DNA of 24,870 bases from a bacterium (GCA_037147175.1 JBAWVS010000040.1:1-24870); one strand, 5' to 3'. Counted from the first letter of the stretch, positions 6,774 to 15,540 are shown. Notes: generated by a model from the letters alone, not told the origin. Numbers and translations: made by a program.

Positions 6774-6813
6774 TATAATCCACTTTTTAGCGGATTTTAA
6801 AACCGCCTAAAAA
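6774..6813 (+). promoter_or_regulatory. motA leader: possible -10 box and inverted repeat
   Basis: TATAAT (6774-6779) lacks a good -35 at 17 bp. Just downstream, TTTTTAGCGG (6784-6793) and CCGCCTAAAAA (6803-6813) pair over 10 bp with a single-base bulge. The repeat would lie at the start of a motA transcript beginning near 6786, as a leader hairpin, or act as an operator in this divergent region. No sigma-28 or sigma-54 consensus is seen before motA. Confidence 0.35.
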
Positions 6814-6866
6814 CATGTATTCTGGAACTAATCCGGTAAAATTATAGGGTGAGGGAATTAAATATC

Positions 6867-7607
6867 GTGGATCTATCTGCCTTTCTCGGGGTTTTAATGG
6901 GCGTTGCAGCCATAGTCGGAACTTTATTTTTTGAATCAAATTCTATTTCTGTAATAATACAGCCTTCAGCGGCTCTGATTGTTTTTGGAGGAACTTTTGG
7001 CGCAGCATTGGTGAATTTTTCTTTTTCAACAATCAAAGAAGCTTTTAAAGAATCCTCAAAGCCCCATTTTGATAACAAAGAAAACACCAAAATGGTTACA
7101 AGCCAGATTATAGAACTTGCCAATATCGCAAGACAAGAGGGAACTCTTATTATTGAAGGTTTAATTTCAACTATCGAAGATTCTTTTCTGCAAAAAAGCC
7201 TTCAATTATCACTTGATACAAATAATGGAGAAGCTTTAAAAGAAATCTTAAATTCAGAAATTGAGCTTGAAGAAGAAAAAGCACTTGTAAATCCTCATGT
7301 TTTCGAAGTTTTAGGAGGTTATGCCCCTACTTTCGGAATTATAGGAGCTGTTATCGGCTTAATACAGGTAATGAGCAATATTGCAAACCCTGCTCTTCTT
7401 GGATATGGCATATCAACAGCCTTTGTGGCAACACTTTACGGAGTAGGCGCAGCAAATTTAATTTTTCTTCCCATTGCCGGAAAACTTAAAATGCAGATAA
7501 GAGAAAAAATGATTCTTAAAAAACTTATCATTGAAGGAGTCTTATCGATTCATAAGTGCGAAAATCCTATAATTACAAAGGAAAAGCTTTTTGCTTATTT
7601 GAGATAA
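6867..7607 (+). CDS. motA: Flagellar motor stator protein MotA
   Basis: This 246-aa inner-membrane subunit forms the ion-conducting stator with MotB. It has four membrane segments: two near the N-terminus (FLGVLMGVAAIVGTLFF; VIIQPSAALIVFGGTFGAAL) and two near 155-205 (APTFGIIGAVIGLIQVM; YGISTAFVATLYGVGAANLIFLP). A cytoplasmic loop between them contacts the FliG rotor. The conserved Pro of APTFGIIG is present. I chose the GTG at 6867, giving MDLSAFLGVLMG in the usual MotA manner. GAGGG lies about 11 nt upstream, whereas a GTG at 6849 has no ribosome-binding site and overlaps that motif. First gene of a seven-gene operon; 15 nt to motB. Confidence 0.95.
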   Translation: MDLSAFLGVLMGVAAIVGTLFFESNSISVIIQPSAALIVFGGTFGAALVNFSFSTIKEAFKESSKPHFDNKENTKMVTSQIIELANIARQEGTLIIEGLISTIEDSFLQKSLQLSLDTNNGEALKEILNSEIELEEEKALVNPHVFEVLGGYAPTFGIIGAVIGLIQVMSNIANPALLGYGISTAFVATLYGVGAANLIFLPIAGKLKMQIREKMILKKLIIEGVLSIHKCENPIITKEKLFAYLR

Positions 7608-7622
7608 AAGGATATTAATCAA

Positions 7623-8471
7623 GTGAAATCAGGGCTTTTAAATAATAATCAAAATTATATAAACAGGTGGGTGGTTTCTTACGCTGACTTTGTAACAATG
7701 CTGCTTGCTCTTTTCATGGTTCTTTATGCACTTTCTCAACTCGACATAAGTCACATGAAAACTTTTTCAAACTCTTTAGGCAGAGCTTTTGAAAGAAATT
7801 CAAAAAAAACCGACACAAATTTAGATGAAAAATCAAGACTTTTAAAATCATTTAAAACAACTAAAATCAATATTTATACTGATCGAGAATCTTTACAAAC
7901 TCAGGATAATTCTTCAAAAGAACTAAATAAGCAGCTTTCTTCATTTGGAAATAAAATAAATTCCGAATCTGCCAATTTTGAAGAGATTAGAAAAACTATA
8001 AAAAATAAATTTAATGATACAAAAAACATTAATATCATAAGAGAACCCAGAGGCTTATTAATTAGGTTAAATGATACAGTACTTTTTGATAAAGGTTCTG
8101 ATATAATAAAAAATAATGCACTGAATATTCTTGACAAAATAGCTGTTGTCTTAAAGAACGAGCCAAATTCAATAAGGATAGAAGGTCATACCGACAATCT
8201 TCCTGTAAAAACTGACAAATTTCCTTCTAATTGGGAATTATCTACAGCAAGAGCTACAAATATTGTCAAATATCTTGTAGAAAGGCACTTATTCAATCCC
8301 GGCAAACTTTCAGTAGCCGGATATGGGGAATACATGCCCATTTCTGACAATAATACCGAAAAAGGTCGCGAGAACAACAGGAGAGTAGATATAGTTGTTT
8401 TAAGTTCATCAAGTAAAATTTTTGAACCGGCAAATATTAATAATGCACAAAATAAAAAATATTTGGAGTAA
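7623..8471 (+). CDS. motB: Flagellar motor stator protein MotB
   Basis: This 282-aa protein pairs with MotA and anchors the stator to peptidoglycan. A short cytoplasmic N-terminus leads into one membrane helix containing YADFVTMLLALFMVLYALSQ. Asp22 is the ion-carrying residue. The plug/linker (about 45-130) is Lys/Ser/Asn-rich and long. The C-terminal OmpA-like domain (about 150-260) carries IEGHTDNLPV and NRRVDIVV, the peptidoglycan-binding signature. Whether H+ or Na+ is used cannot be settled here. The start is GTG with AAGGAT upstream. Five nt separate it from fliL. Confidence 0.95.
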   Translation: MKSGLLNNNQNYINRWVVSYADFVTMLLALFMVLYALSQLDISHMKTFSNSLGRAFERNSKKTDTNLDEKSRLLKSFKTTKINIYTDRESLQTQDNSSKELNKQLSSFGNKINSESANFEEIRKTIKNKFNDTKNINIIREPRGLLIRLNDTVLFDKGSDIIKNNALNILDKIAVVLKNEPNSIRIEGHTDNLPVKTDKFPSNWELSTARATNIVKYLVERHLFNPGKLSVAGYGEYMPISDNNTEKGRENNRRVDIVVLSSSSKIFEPANINNAQNKKYLE

Positions 8472-8476
8472 AAAAC

Positions 8477-9157
8477 ATGGTAAAACCTTCTCAACCTAAA
8501 GGAATAAAACCTAAAGCAGATCTTCCTGAAATATCAATAGAATCATCTGATTCCGGCTTGTCCGGAAAAAAACTTGTCATTATGAATGCCGCCATTACGG
8601 CTTTAATTTGTTTTATTTTTATAGGAAGCAATTATCTTATTGTCAACAGCGTAATCAGTTCTACAGTGGGAAAAATAGCCACAAGCCCGAGCAACGCCAG
8701 CGATAGTGGAGATGGAAGCGGTGATCAGGCTGATGAAGCAGCCCCTCCGGAAAGAGGAATAATTCTTGATTTGGGAGAATTTATCCTTAACTTAAGTGAT
8801 CCAAACTCAAAAAGATATCTTAAAGTTAACGTTGCCCTCGAACTTTCAAGAGCTTCGACAGATCCTGCTATTGACGGAACAGGCGGAGGCGGCAGCAATG
8901 TCTCAGGACATGGCGGCGGCGGTGAAGAAGCTAAAAAGTCTAACCCTCTTGAAGCAATACAGGCTGAAATGGAACAATATAAGCCTTCAATAAGAGATGC
9001 AATAATTTCCGTATTATCTTCAAAAACAGCCGAAGAACTTTCAAGCCTTTCAGGAAAAGAACTCGCAAAAGAACAAATAAAAGCTGCTGTTGACCCTCTT
9101 TTCGGAGGAGAAAGAGAAGTTATGAGAGTCAGTTTCGGAACTTTTATTATCCAATAA
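8477..9157 (+). CDS. fliL: Flagellar basal-body-associated protein FliL
   Basis: This 226-aa single-pass membrane protein surrounds and supports the MotAB stator. A cytoplasmic N-terminus (1-34) is followed by one helix (LVIMNAAITALICFIFIGSN, about 35-54). A Gly/Ser/Asp-rich linker (about 75-95) precedes the stomatin-like periplasmic domain, which starts at ILDLGEFILNLSDPNSKRYLKV and ends VMRVSFGTFIIQ. A glycine-rich insert (GTGGGGSNVSGHGGGGEE) splits the domain after the second strand and makes the protein longer than most FliL. The ribosome-binding site GGAG is clear. A short repeat lies between it and fliM. Confidence 0.9.
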   Translation: MVKPSQPKGIKPKADLPEISIESSDSGLSGKKLVIMNAAITALICFIFIGSNYLIVNSVISSTVGKIATSPSNASDSGDGSGDQADEAAPPERGIILDLGEFILNLSDPNSKRYLKVNVALELSRASTDPAIDGTGGGGSNVSGHGGGGEEAKKSNPLEAIQAEMEQYKPSIRDAIISVLSSKTAEELSSLSGKELAKEQIKAAVDPLFGGEREVMRVSFGTFIIQ

Positions 9158-9164
9158 TTCACCT

Positions 9165-9196
9165 TTGAGATGTTTCGCTTCGCTCAACATGACAAT
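9165..9196 (+). repeat. Short palindromic dispersed-type repeat in the fliL-fliM gap
   Basis: The segment TTTGAGATGTTTCGCTTCGC followed by TCAACATGACA is of the GAGATG-TTCGCTTCGCTCA-CATGAC type seen as intergenic repeats in many bacteria. TGTT...AACA around TTCGCTTCGC gives a hairpin. It occupies most of the 60-nt gap inside the operon. No second full copy is in this window, so the repeat call rests on resemblance. Confidence 0.45.
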
Positions 9197-9217
9197 AAGT
9201 AAACAAGAGGTACAGTA

Positions 9218-10243
9218 ATGTCCGGTTCGGATGCTCTTTCACAAAATGATATAGATAAATTGCTATCTTCATTAACTGCGGGTCTTGAAAAAGACCAAAG
9301 CGAAACAAATTATGAATCGGCAATGATAGATACCTTTGACGAAGACAGAAAAGGTTATAAGCTATACAATTTTAGAAGACCCGATAAATTTTCAAAAGAT
9401 CATCTTAAAGCCTTGCAGGATATTCATAAAGAATTTTCAAGGCAACTTTCCCTTATCTTGAGCACTTATCTTAGATTAAATACAGAAATAGACGTCGTAT
9501 CTGTGGACCAGCTTACCTACGATGAATTTGTCCGTTCTCTTCCTAACCCTGTAACTATAGGGGTTTTTGAATTAAATCCACTGCCGGGTCAAATCTTGTT
9601 TGGGATAAGTCACGAGATTACTTCAAGTATTGTTGACAGAATGCTTGGAGGCGTGGGGCACAGTGAAACAAAGGCAAGAGATCTTACAGATATAGAAGAA
9701 GCTCTTGCTAAAAGAGTTTTTGACAAAATCATAAAAACGCTTGAAAAATCATGGAAAAATATTTTTCCGGTAAGAGGCGCTGTTGTCGGCATTGATAACA
9801 ATTCCATCCTCTCTCAGCTCGCAAGTCCCGGCGAAGTTGTTGCTTTAATTACACTTGAAATACAACTTGCAAACAAATATTCCGGACTGTTAAGTTTATG
9901 TTTTCCTTATCCGGTACTGGAAACAGTTATTGAACAATTAAACACTCAACAAATTTATCAGACCAAAGGCAAGACCTCCTCCATGGAGGATAAACAAAAA
10001 ATATTAAATAAATTAAGTAACACCAATGTTAAAATAAATGTTATGCTAGGTAGTACGGACATAACAATAGGAGACTTTATTGATTTAAAAATAGGAGATG
10101 TTATTCGTTTGGAAAATTCAATAAATGACAAACTCGTAATAAAGGTCAATAACATACCTAAATTCCTTGGACGGCCGGGAACTAAAAAAAATAAAATTGC
10201 AATAAATATTATAGATAAGATTAAACAAAATGATGAAGATTAA
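9218..10243 (+). CDS. fliM: Flagellar motor switch protein FliM
   Basis: This 341-aa protein forms the middle of the C-ring and receives CheY-P. The N-terminus has the CheY-P binding peptide LSQNDIDKLL (about 7-16). The CheC-like middle domain (about 50-245) includes DRMLGGVGHSETKARDLTDIE, with the conserved GGxG loop that contacts FliG. The C-terminal SpoA/FliN-like domain (about 262-335) contains ITIGDFIDLKIGDVIRLENSINDKLVIKV. AGAGG precedes the ATG. Length is normal. It lies third before cheR in the operon with fliY next. Confidence 0.96.
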   Translation: MSGSDALSQNDIDKLLSSLTAGLEKDQSETNYESAMIDTFDEDRKGYKLYNFRRPDKFSKDHLKALQDIHKEFSRQLSLILSTYLRLNTEIDVVSVDQLTYDEFVRSLPNPVTIGVFELNPLPGQILFGISHEITSSIVDRMLGGVGHSETKARDLTDIEEALAKRVFDKIIKTLEKSWKNIFPVRGAVVGIDNNSILSQLASPGEVVALITLEIQLANKYSGLLSLCFPYPVLETVIEQLNTQQIYQTKGKTSSMEDKQKILNKLSNTNVKINVMLGSTDITIGDFIDLKIGDVIRLENSINDKLVIKVNNIPKFLGRPGTKKNKIAINIIDKIKQNDED

Positions 10244-10305
10244 TAGAGTGATAAGAAAAGCCTTAATAAATATAAATTGTATTAATAACAGGAGTTTGGG
10301 CAGCT

Positions 10306-11496
10306 ATGAATGACAAAATGTCTCAAGAAGATATAGATAATATTTTAAAAGGGTCTTCAGGTGAAATTCCTCCTGAAAACAATCCGATATATAAATTTTT
10401 AACCGAAGAAGAAGCTGATACACTTGGTGAAATAAGTAATATTTTCATGGGTTCCGCTTCTACCATACTTTCCATGTTGCTTAGTAATAAAGTAGACATA
10501 ACCACTCCCGTTGTTTGCGAATATACAAACGTCGAAGAATCTTTTGTAGTAAAAGAAGACCATATAGTAGTGTCAATTAAATATGTCGAAGGTCTTGAAG
10601 GTACTACTGTATTTGCGCTGAAAGTAAAAGATACTGCAATTATTGCGGACTTAATGATGGGCGGAGAAGGAAACCCTCAGGCTGCTGAAATAGGAGAACT
10701 TGAATTAAGCGCTGTAGGCGAAGCAATGAACCAGATGGTCGGCTCGGCTTCAACTTCCTTATCTTCTATGTTTAATTACCCGATAAATATTTCTCATCCC
10801 GAAGTCAAGCTTCAGGAAAAAGACAAAAAGCTTGATTTAGCAGACGAAATTCTCAGCAATCCGATAATTGCTGTTAAATTCAGACTAATTATAGGAACTC
10901 TGATTGACAGTGAAATTATTCAGGTAATGAGTGTTAAATCTGCCCAAAATCAGGTTGCACGCCTTATGAACATGATGACCGCTCTCTCAGAAGGTCTTTC
11001 TGCTCCTTCAAACACTGTAGTCCCTGAAGCAAAGGCTGCTCCTCAGCCTCAAACTGTTCCTCAAAGTAATTCTCAATATCAAACACCTCCCATTCACCAG
11101 CAGGCACCACCTGCCTCTTCCCCCTCAACAGCATACAACCATCCGCCTCAAATGCCGGAACCTCCACAACGTCAAGTAACTGTTCAGCCTGTCCAATTCG
11201 CATCCTTTGATAATTCATCGAATATATACGGCGAAGTAAATCAAAACCTCAATCTGGTTATGGATGTTAAGCTTGAATTAACGGTTGAACTTGGAAGATC
11301 AGTATTACCAATAAAAAATGTTCTGGAACTTACCAGAGGTTCAATTATAGAACTTGATAAAATTGCAGGTGAACCAGTCGAATTATATGCAAATGGAAAA
11401 TTAATAGCAAAAGGCGAAGTTGTAGTCATTGAAGACAATTTTGGATTAAGGGTAACAAGTATAATAAGTCCCGAAAACAGAATAAAAGATTTATAA
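10306..11496 (+). CDS. fliY: Flagellar switch protein and CheY-P phosphatase FliY
   Basis: This 396-aa protein is a FliN-type switch protein fused to a CheC-like phosphatase domain. The N-terminal [10 protein letters not shown] (5-14) is a CheY-P binding motif. The CheC domain has two intact active sites of form (D/S)-x3-E-x2-N-x22-P: Asp38/Glu42/Asn45/Pro68 and Ser135/Glu139/Asn142/Pro165. A Pro/Gln-rich linker (about 240-300) follows. The C-terminal FliN/SpoA domain (about 310-390) contains [24 protein letters not shown]. This architecture is as in Bacillus and Leptospira, where FliY removes CheY-P at the motor. ATG is preceded by GGAG (11 nt). Gap to cheB is 12 nt. Confidence 0.94.
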   Translation: MNDKMSQEDIDNILKGSSGEIPPENNPIYKFLTEEEADTLGEISNIFMGSASTILSMLLSNKVDITTPVVCEYTNVEESFVVKEDHIVVSIKYVEGLEGTTVFALKVKDTAIIADLMMGGEGNPQAAEIGELELSAVGEAMNQMVGSASTSLSSMFNYPINISHPEVKLQEKDKKLDLADEILSNPIIAVKFRLIIGTLIDSEIIQVMSVKSAQNQVARLMNMMTALSEGLSAPSNTVVPEAKAAPQPQTVPQSNSQYQTPPIHQQAPPASSPSTAYNHPPQMPEPPQRQVTVQPVQFASFDNSSNIYGEVNQNLNLVMDVKLELTVELGRSVLPIKNVLELTRGSIIELDKIAGEPVELYANGKLIAKGEVVVIEDNFGLRVTSIISPENRIKDL

Positions 11497-11508
11497 AAAA
11501 GTGAGATA

Positions 11509-12555
11509 ATGGAAAAATCAAAAATAGGATTTAAAGTTTTAGTTGTTGATGATTCAGCTTTCATGAGAAAGGTGATTTCTGATGCATTAAACAATAATCC
11601 TGATATTCACGCTGTTGAAACGGCTTTTAACGGGCAGGCTGCGCTTAAAAAAATCAGAGAATTTGATCCCGATGTGGTTACTCTTGATATAGAAATGCCT
11701 ATAATGGACGGGATTGAAACTCTTCAGGAAATACTCAAGATTAAAAATATTCCCGTTATTATGTGCAGCAGTCTTACAAAATCAGGTGCCGAAATAACTA
11801 TCAAAGCTCTTGAGCTTGGAGCATTTGATTTTATTGAAAAACCCGGATCTGTATCAGGCGATAAAATAAGCAATCTTGAAAAAGATCTTTTAGCTAAAGT
11901 ATTGGCAGCTATTTCCAGCAAAGGTCATGCCTTAAAAAGAATAGAGCCCCAAATAAAACCTCATTTGTTAAATCCTGTTTCTGCCGGAAAAAAAAGCAAA
12001 CTTTTAATGATAGCCTCTTCAACAGGGGGACCGCAAGCACTAAAAGAAGTTGTTCCTTATCTTCCTGAAGATATTCCCGCAAAAATCCTTATAGTACAGC
12101 ACATGCCGGAAAAATTTACGGAAATGTTTGCTCAAAGACTTGATAAAATGAGCAAAATAACCGTAAAAGAAGCAAAAGACGGAGATAAACTGATCAGAGG
12201 GCAAGCTCTTTTAGCACCGGGGAATTACCATATGACGGTTACAGAAAAAGGAACTGTTGCTTTAAATCAGGAGCCAACTGTATTAGGAGTGAGACCTTGC
12301 GCTGATTTAACTATCGCATCGGCTGCAAAAATTTATCAACAGGATATGATTTGTGTTGTGTTAACAGGAATGGGACATGACGGAACAATGGGTGCCGCTG
12401 TTGTTAAAAAATACGGAGGACACTGCATTGTGGAACATGAATCTACCTGTATAGTCTACGGAATGCCTAAAAGTATAGTTGTTGCAGGTCATGCAGACGA
12501 AATTGTTCCTCTTCACAAAATAGCAGAAGCAATCATTAAAATGGTTTACAGTTAA
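11509..12555 (+). CDS. cheB: Chemotaxis protein-glutamate methylesterase CheB
   Basis: This 348-aa enzyme removes methyl groups from (and deamidates) chemoreceptors when phosphorylated by CheA. The receiver domain (about 8-125) has Asp14/Asp15, phospho-acceptor Asp60 in TLDIEMPIMDG and Lys111 in FIEKP. The methylesterase domain (about 160-345) has the catalytic triad Ser171 (ASSTGGP), His198 (VQHMP) and Asp291 (TGMGHDGT). All residues are intact. It follows fliY by 12 nt and precedes cheR by 20 nt. Receptors and CheA are not in the window. Confidence 0.96.
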   Translation: MEKSKIGFKVLVVDDSAFMRKVISDALNNNPDIHAVETAFNGQAALKKIREFDPDVVTLDIEMPIMDGIETLQEILKIKNIPVIMCSSLTKSGAEITIKALELGAFDFIEKPGSVSGDKISNLEKDLLAKVLAAISSKGHALKRIEPQIKPHLLNPVSAGKKSKLLMIASSTGGPQALKEVVPYLPEDIPAKILIVQHMPEKFTEMFAQRLDKMSKITVKEAKDGDKLIRGQALLAPGNYHMTVTEKGTVALNQEPTVLGVRPCADLTIASAAKIYQQDMICVVLTGMGHDGTMGAAVVKKYGGHCIVEHESTCIVYGMPKSIVVAGHADEIVPLHKIAEAIIKMVYS

Positions 12556-12575
12556 AAAAACCGGAGAAGCAAAAA

Positions 12576-13433
12576 ATGTCTGAAGACACAACAAAAAACA
12601 CAAAAAATTTAAGTGATATAGGAACTTTATTAAACCTTCCAAAATTAAATATGCCTTCAGAAGAAGAATTTAATACTTTTAAAAAAAATATTGCCTCTTA
12701 TATCGGTTTAAACCTTTTTAACTATAAAAATGCGCAGATGGAGAGAAGAATTGTTTCTTTGATGAACAGAAACAACATTTTCAAGCTTGCAGAGTACTAC
12801 AAACTTTTAATTTCCGACAATAAAAAGCTTGAAGAATTCACCAACATGCTGACCATAAATGTTACGGAATTTTTTAGAAATAATGATAAATTTAATGAAC
12901 TGGAAACCAAAATTATTCCTGAACTCTTAACAAAATATGGTTCAATAAAAATATGGTCTGCCGGATGTTCCTGCGGTGCCGAGATTTACAGTATTGCCAT
13001 GATCCTTGACAGGCTAAACGCACTGGACAAATGCACGCTTGTTGCTTCTGATTTTGATTTGAATATTTTAAGTAGGGCAAAAAATGGTCATTATTCAAAA
13101 TTTGAACTCGGCACAATAAAGCCTGAATACAAAAAATACTTTAATCCTCTTGATTCCAACGGAGATAAGTTTCAGGTTGACAGCAAACTTACTTCAAAAG
13201 TGAATTTTGAAAGACGTGACCTACTAAACGGTACTTTTGACAAGAATTTTCATCTTATTCTTTGCAGAAACGTAGTTATATATTTTACTGAAGAAGCCAA
13301 AGAGAAACTATACACCGATTTTTATAACAGCTTAACACCGGGCGGAGTCTTGTTTATAGGTTCAACGGAAAGAATACATAATTTCAAAGAAATAGGCTAT
13401 AACCTGACTTCTTCATTCTTTTATCAAAAATAA
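12576..13433 (+). CDS. cheR: Chemotaxis protein methyltransferase CheR
   Basis: This 285-aa enzyme methylates chemoreceptor glutamates using S-adenosylmethionine. An N-terminal helical domain (about 25-105, with MNRNNIFKLAEYYKLL and TINVTEFFRN) precedes the catalytic domain. Motif I is IWSAGCSCGAEIYSIAM (common form SAGCSTGEEPYS). Further motifs are ASDFDLNILSRAK and CRNVVIYF. An extra ~25 N-terminal residues are polar. It is the last gene of the motility operon; GGAGAAG precedes the ATG. No clear terminator lies between its stop and the repeat element at 13500, whose hairpin may end transcription. Confidence 0.95.
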   Translation: MSEDTTKNTKNLSDIGTLLNLPKLNMPSEEEFNTFKKNIASYIGLNLFNYKNAQMERRIVSLMNRNNIFKLAEYYKLLISDNKKLEEFTNMLTINVTEFFRNNDKFNELETKIIPELLTKYGSIKIWSAGCSCGAEIYSIAMILDRLNALDKCTLVASDFDLNILSRAKNGHYSKFELGTIKPEYKKYFNPLDSNGDKFQVDSKLTSKVNFERRDLLNGTFDKNFHLILCRNVVIYFTEEAKEKLYTDFYNSLTPGGVLFIGSTERIHNFKEIGYNLTSSFFYQK

Positions 13434-13499
13434 TTTCTTATACCAATTCGGGTTTTTTATAGTATTTTCTTTTGAGAATCAAGTCTATAAGACTAATTA

Positions 13500-13675
13500 A
13501 CTCGAATTGATAATTAAATATATGCGTGATTGCGAAGGGTACCCGCTTTTTTGATTAATTATCAAAAAAGGAGGGGGCAGCCAAAGCACTCGACGTGGCA
13601 ATCCGTTTTAATTTTTATAGATTGCTTTGCCATTGTCGCAATGACGATTTTGGCGCTTTATACTGAAATTCAAGT
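13500..13675 (+). mobile_element. MITE-like element, copy 1
   Basis: This 176-bp non-coding element is bounded by the inverted ends ACTCGAATTGAT and ATTTCAATTC-like ...GAAATTCAAGT. Its core at 13529-13595 is identical over 67 bp to the reverse complement of 16998-17064. The rest is similar, including GATTGC...CGCAATGACGATTTTGGCG. It contains a hairpin CTTTTTTGAT/ATCAAAAAAG that may work as a terminator both ways. It lies between convergent cheR and the prepilin peptidase gene and abuts that gene's stop codon (13676-13678). A lone end-like sequence, ACCAATTCGGGT, occurs at 13442-13453. Confidence 0.75.
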
Positions 13676-14686
13676 TTAATACGGGAAATAGTTTAAAAAA
13701 TACCCGCTGAAAAACATTACAAGAAATCCTGCAATAACAAGAGCAGGTCCAAACGGCAAAAAAGTATAGCTCTGTCTTTCTCTGGTGCGTTTTAATATTA
13801 CAAAGATTGAAATACCGGCTACCACAAAAGATAAAAGAATTATTGACAGCGCAATACCTGATTCTCCTGCATAAGTGTAATATTTCCCCAAAAAAGTAAG
13901 ACCCACAGAAAAAAGTAATGCCGTCATTGCCCATAGCGACTGAAAATCTTTGGACTTGTACATATTATGAATAATAACAGGCACACCAATTATCATTTGC
14001 GCAAGAAAGCTTAAGGCAATTATAATGACCGTGAGTTTCCAGCCAAACCATGCACCCAAACCCGCTGTAAGGATACTATCGCCTGCCCCGAACGCATATT
14101 CTCCGGCAAGCAAAAGTCCTACTCTTGAAAATATTTCAAAAAAAGCCGCTCCTAAAACTGCTCCTATCAGCGCAGAAATGAAAACATCATTAAAAGTTAT
14201 CCCTATAACCTTTAACGTTCCGACAGAATTGTTTCCAACATCAAAAAAATTATAAATAAGACCGATAGGAATTAACGGAATTGAGTTAATATCGAAAATA
14301 TATTTTTCTTTAATGTCTGTAATGGTTATTACTATTAAATTACACACCAGAATAAGCAAAAATAGTGTTTTTAGCGTAAAGCCAAAAAAGCTCACTGTTG
14401 CAACAAAAAACGCACCTGTTAAGAGTTCTACTATGGGATATTGCAGACTTATTTTTTCCCCGCATTTTCTACATTTTCCTCGAAGCAAAATATAGCTTAA
14501 AACAGGAATATTATCGTACCATGCGATTAAATTTTCGCATTTCGGGCATTTTGAACGACCTTTTACAAAATCTTTTTCGGCAATAAGCCTCAATGCAACT
14601 ACATTAAGAAAACTTCCTATTACAAGACCTATAAATCCGGCTATAAAACCGAAATATATTTTTTGATCCAAAGTTAAAAATTCCAT
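13676..14686 (-). CDS. pilD: Type IV prepilin leader peptidase / N-methyltransferase (PilD, peptidase A24)
   Basis: This 336-aa polytopic membrane protease cleaves and N-methylates type IV pilins and pseudopilins. The N-terminal methyltransferase part has GSFLNVVALR and two zinc-binding pairs, Cys47/Cys50 and Cys72/Cys75. The aspartic protease residues are Asp124 (TITDIKEKYI) and Asp203 (FGAGDSILTAG). About eight membrane segments are visible. The C-terminal extension (about 265-336) adds two or three helices beyond the usual ~260 aa, ending at the edge of the MITE. The ribosome-binding site is weak (AAGAAAGAA). It lies 14 nt downstream of the sigma-factor gene, so the two probably form one operon. 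Confidence 0.92.
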   Translation of the reverse strand: MEFLTLDQKIYFGFIAGFIGLVIGSFLNVVALRLIAEKDFVKGRSKCPKCENLIAWYDNIPVLSYILLRGKCRKCGEKISLQYPIVELLTGAFFVATVSFFGFTLKTLFLLILVCNLIVITITDIKEKYIFDINSIPLIPIGLIYNFFDVGNNSVGTLKVIGITFNDVFISALIGAVLGAAFFEIFSRVGLLLAGEYAFGAGDSILTAGLGAWFGWKLTVIIIALSFLAQMIIGVPVIIHNMYKSKDFQSLWAMTALLFSVGLTFLGKYYTYAGESGIALSIILLSFVVAGISIFVILKRTRERQSYTFLPFGPALVIAGFLVMFFSGYFLNYFPY

Positions 14687-14700
14687 AATTAAATTCTTTC

Positions 14701-15501
14701 TTATTGTGCAGGGTTATTTTGTGAGCTGATTATTTTAAAAAGCTCAAAAGTTGCTTTCTTGATTCTTCTGCTAACCTGCATTTGTGAAATCCCAATTCTT
14801 TGCGCAATTTCATTTTGATTTAAATCTTCGAAAAAACTGAGCCTGATTACTTCTTCCAAATTACGGGGAAGCAAATTCACTGCATCAAAAAGCATCATTC
14901 GCTTTTCCTGAAGTTTTTGAGAAAGCTGGTATTTGTCATCTACAAGCCTATCAACGAGGGATTGGTCTGTTTCGGAATTATTAAATACAAGTTGATCTAA
15001 AGAAATTAATTGTTTTCGCCTGTCTGCTTCATAAACTTCGTTAATTCTATTGACAGGCATCTGAAGTTCATTTGCTATTTCCAGCTCTGTTGGAATTCTT
15101 CCCATTCTTGTTTTTAATATTTCGCTAATATTATGCATTCTTATACTTAGCTCTTGCAATTCTCTTGGAGCCCTGATCATGGCTAATTTATCCCGCAGGT
15201 AATGTCTGATTTCTCCGGTAATAAGATAAGTTGCATAAGTCTTAAAACTTGCCCCGAAAGTATTATTAAACTGATTAACAGCTTTTATCAAACCCAAACT
15301 TCCAACCTGAATTATATCTTCAATCGGGTCGGTATTTCTTCTGGCAAGCCCATAAGCAATCTTTTTTACCAAAGGTAAGTAATATAAAACAATTAAATTA
15401 TTTAATTGTTTTTTTACCTTAGGATCATTTGTTGTTGTAAATTCTTTCAGCCAGATTTCTATGTCTTCCGTTTCCGGTGTTGTAAAATCTTCTAAATTCA
15501 A
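14701..15501 (-). CDS. RNA polymerase sigma factor, SigB/SigF-type (group 3)
   Basis: This 266-aa alternative sigma factor has region 2 (about 35-105, with DIIQVGSLGLIKAVNQF and FKTYATYLITGEIRHYLRDK), region 3 (about 115-190) and region 4 with a helix-turn-helix (about 212-258, LNQNEIAQRIGISQMQVSRRIKKA). RHYLRDK followed by IRAPRELQEL is the SigB/SigF pattern, rather than the FliA form. Cyanobacterial SigF controls pilus and motility genes, and here the next gene is the prepilin peptidase, which fits. The only reasonable start is TTG at 15501: a stop lies just upstream in frame and no ATG is near. TTG and a weak ribosome-binding site suggest low translation. Confidence 0.88.
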   Translation of the reverse strand: MNLEDFTTPETEDIEIWLKEFTTTNDPKVKKQLNNLIVLYYLPLVKKIAYGLARRNTDPIEDIIQVGSLGLIKAVNQFNNTFGASFKTYATYLITGEIRHYLRDKLAMIRAPRELQELSIRMHNISEILKTRMGRIPTELEIANELQMPVNRINEVYEADRRKQLISLDQLVFNNSETDQSLVDRLVDDKYQLSQKLQEKRMMLFDAVNLLPRNLEEVIRLSFFEDLNQNEIAQRIGISQMQVSRRIKKATFELFKIISSQNNPAQ

Positions 15502-15540
15502 CTTTAAGCAATCTTCACTTATCTATACGAATACCAAATG

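Noticed and set aside
8725-9162. 145-codon minus-strand frame opposite fliL
   Set aside because: Shadow of fliL, whose domain, spacing and ribosome-binding site are clear; the frame has no recognisable domain.
11241-11594. 117-codon minus-strand frame across the fliY-cheB junction
   Set aside because: It overlaps two well-supported genes in a tight operon and shows only a hydrophobic, antisense-type composition.
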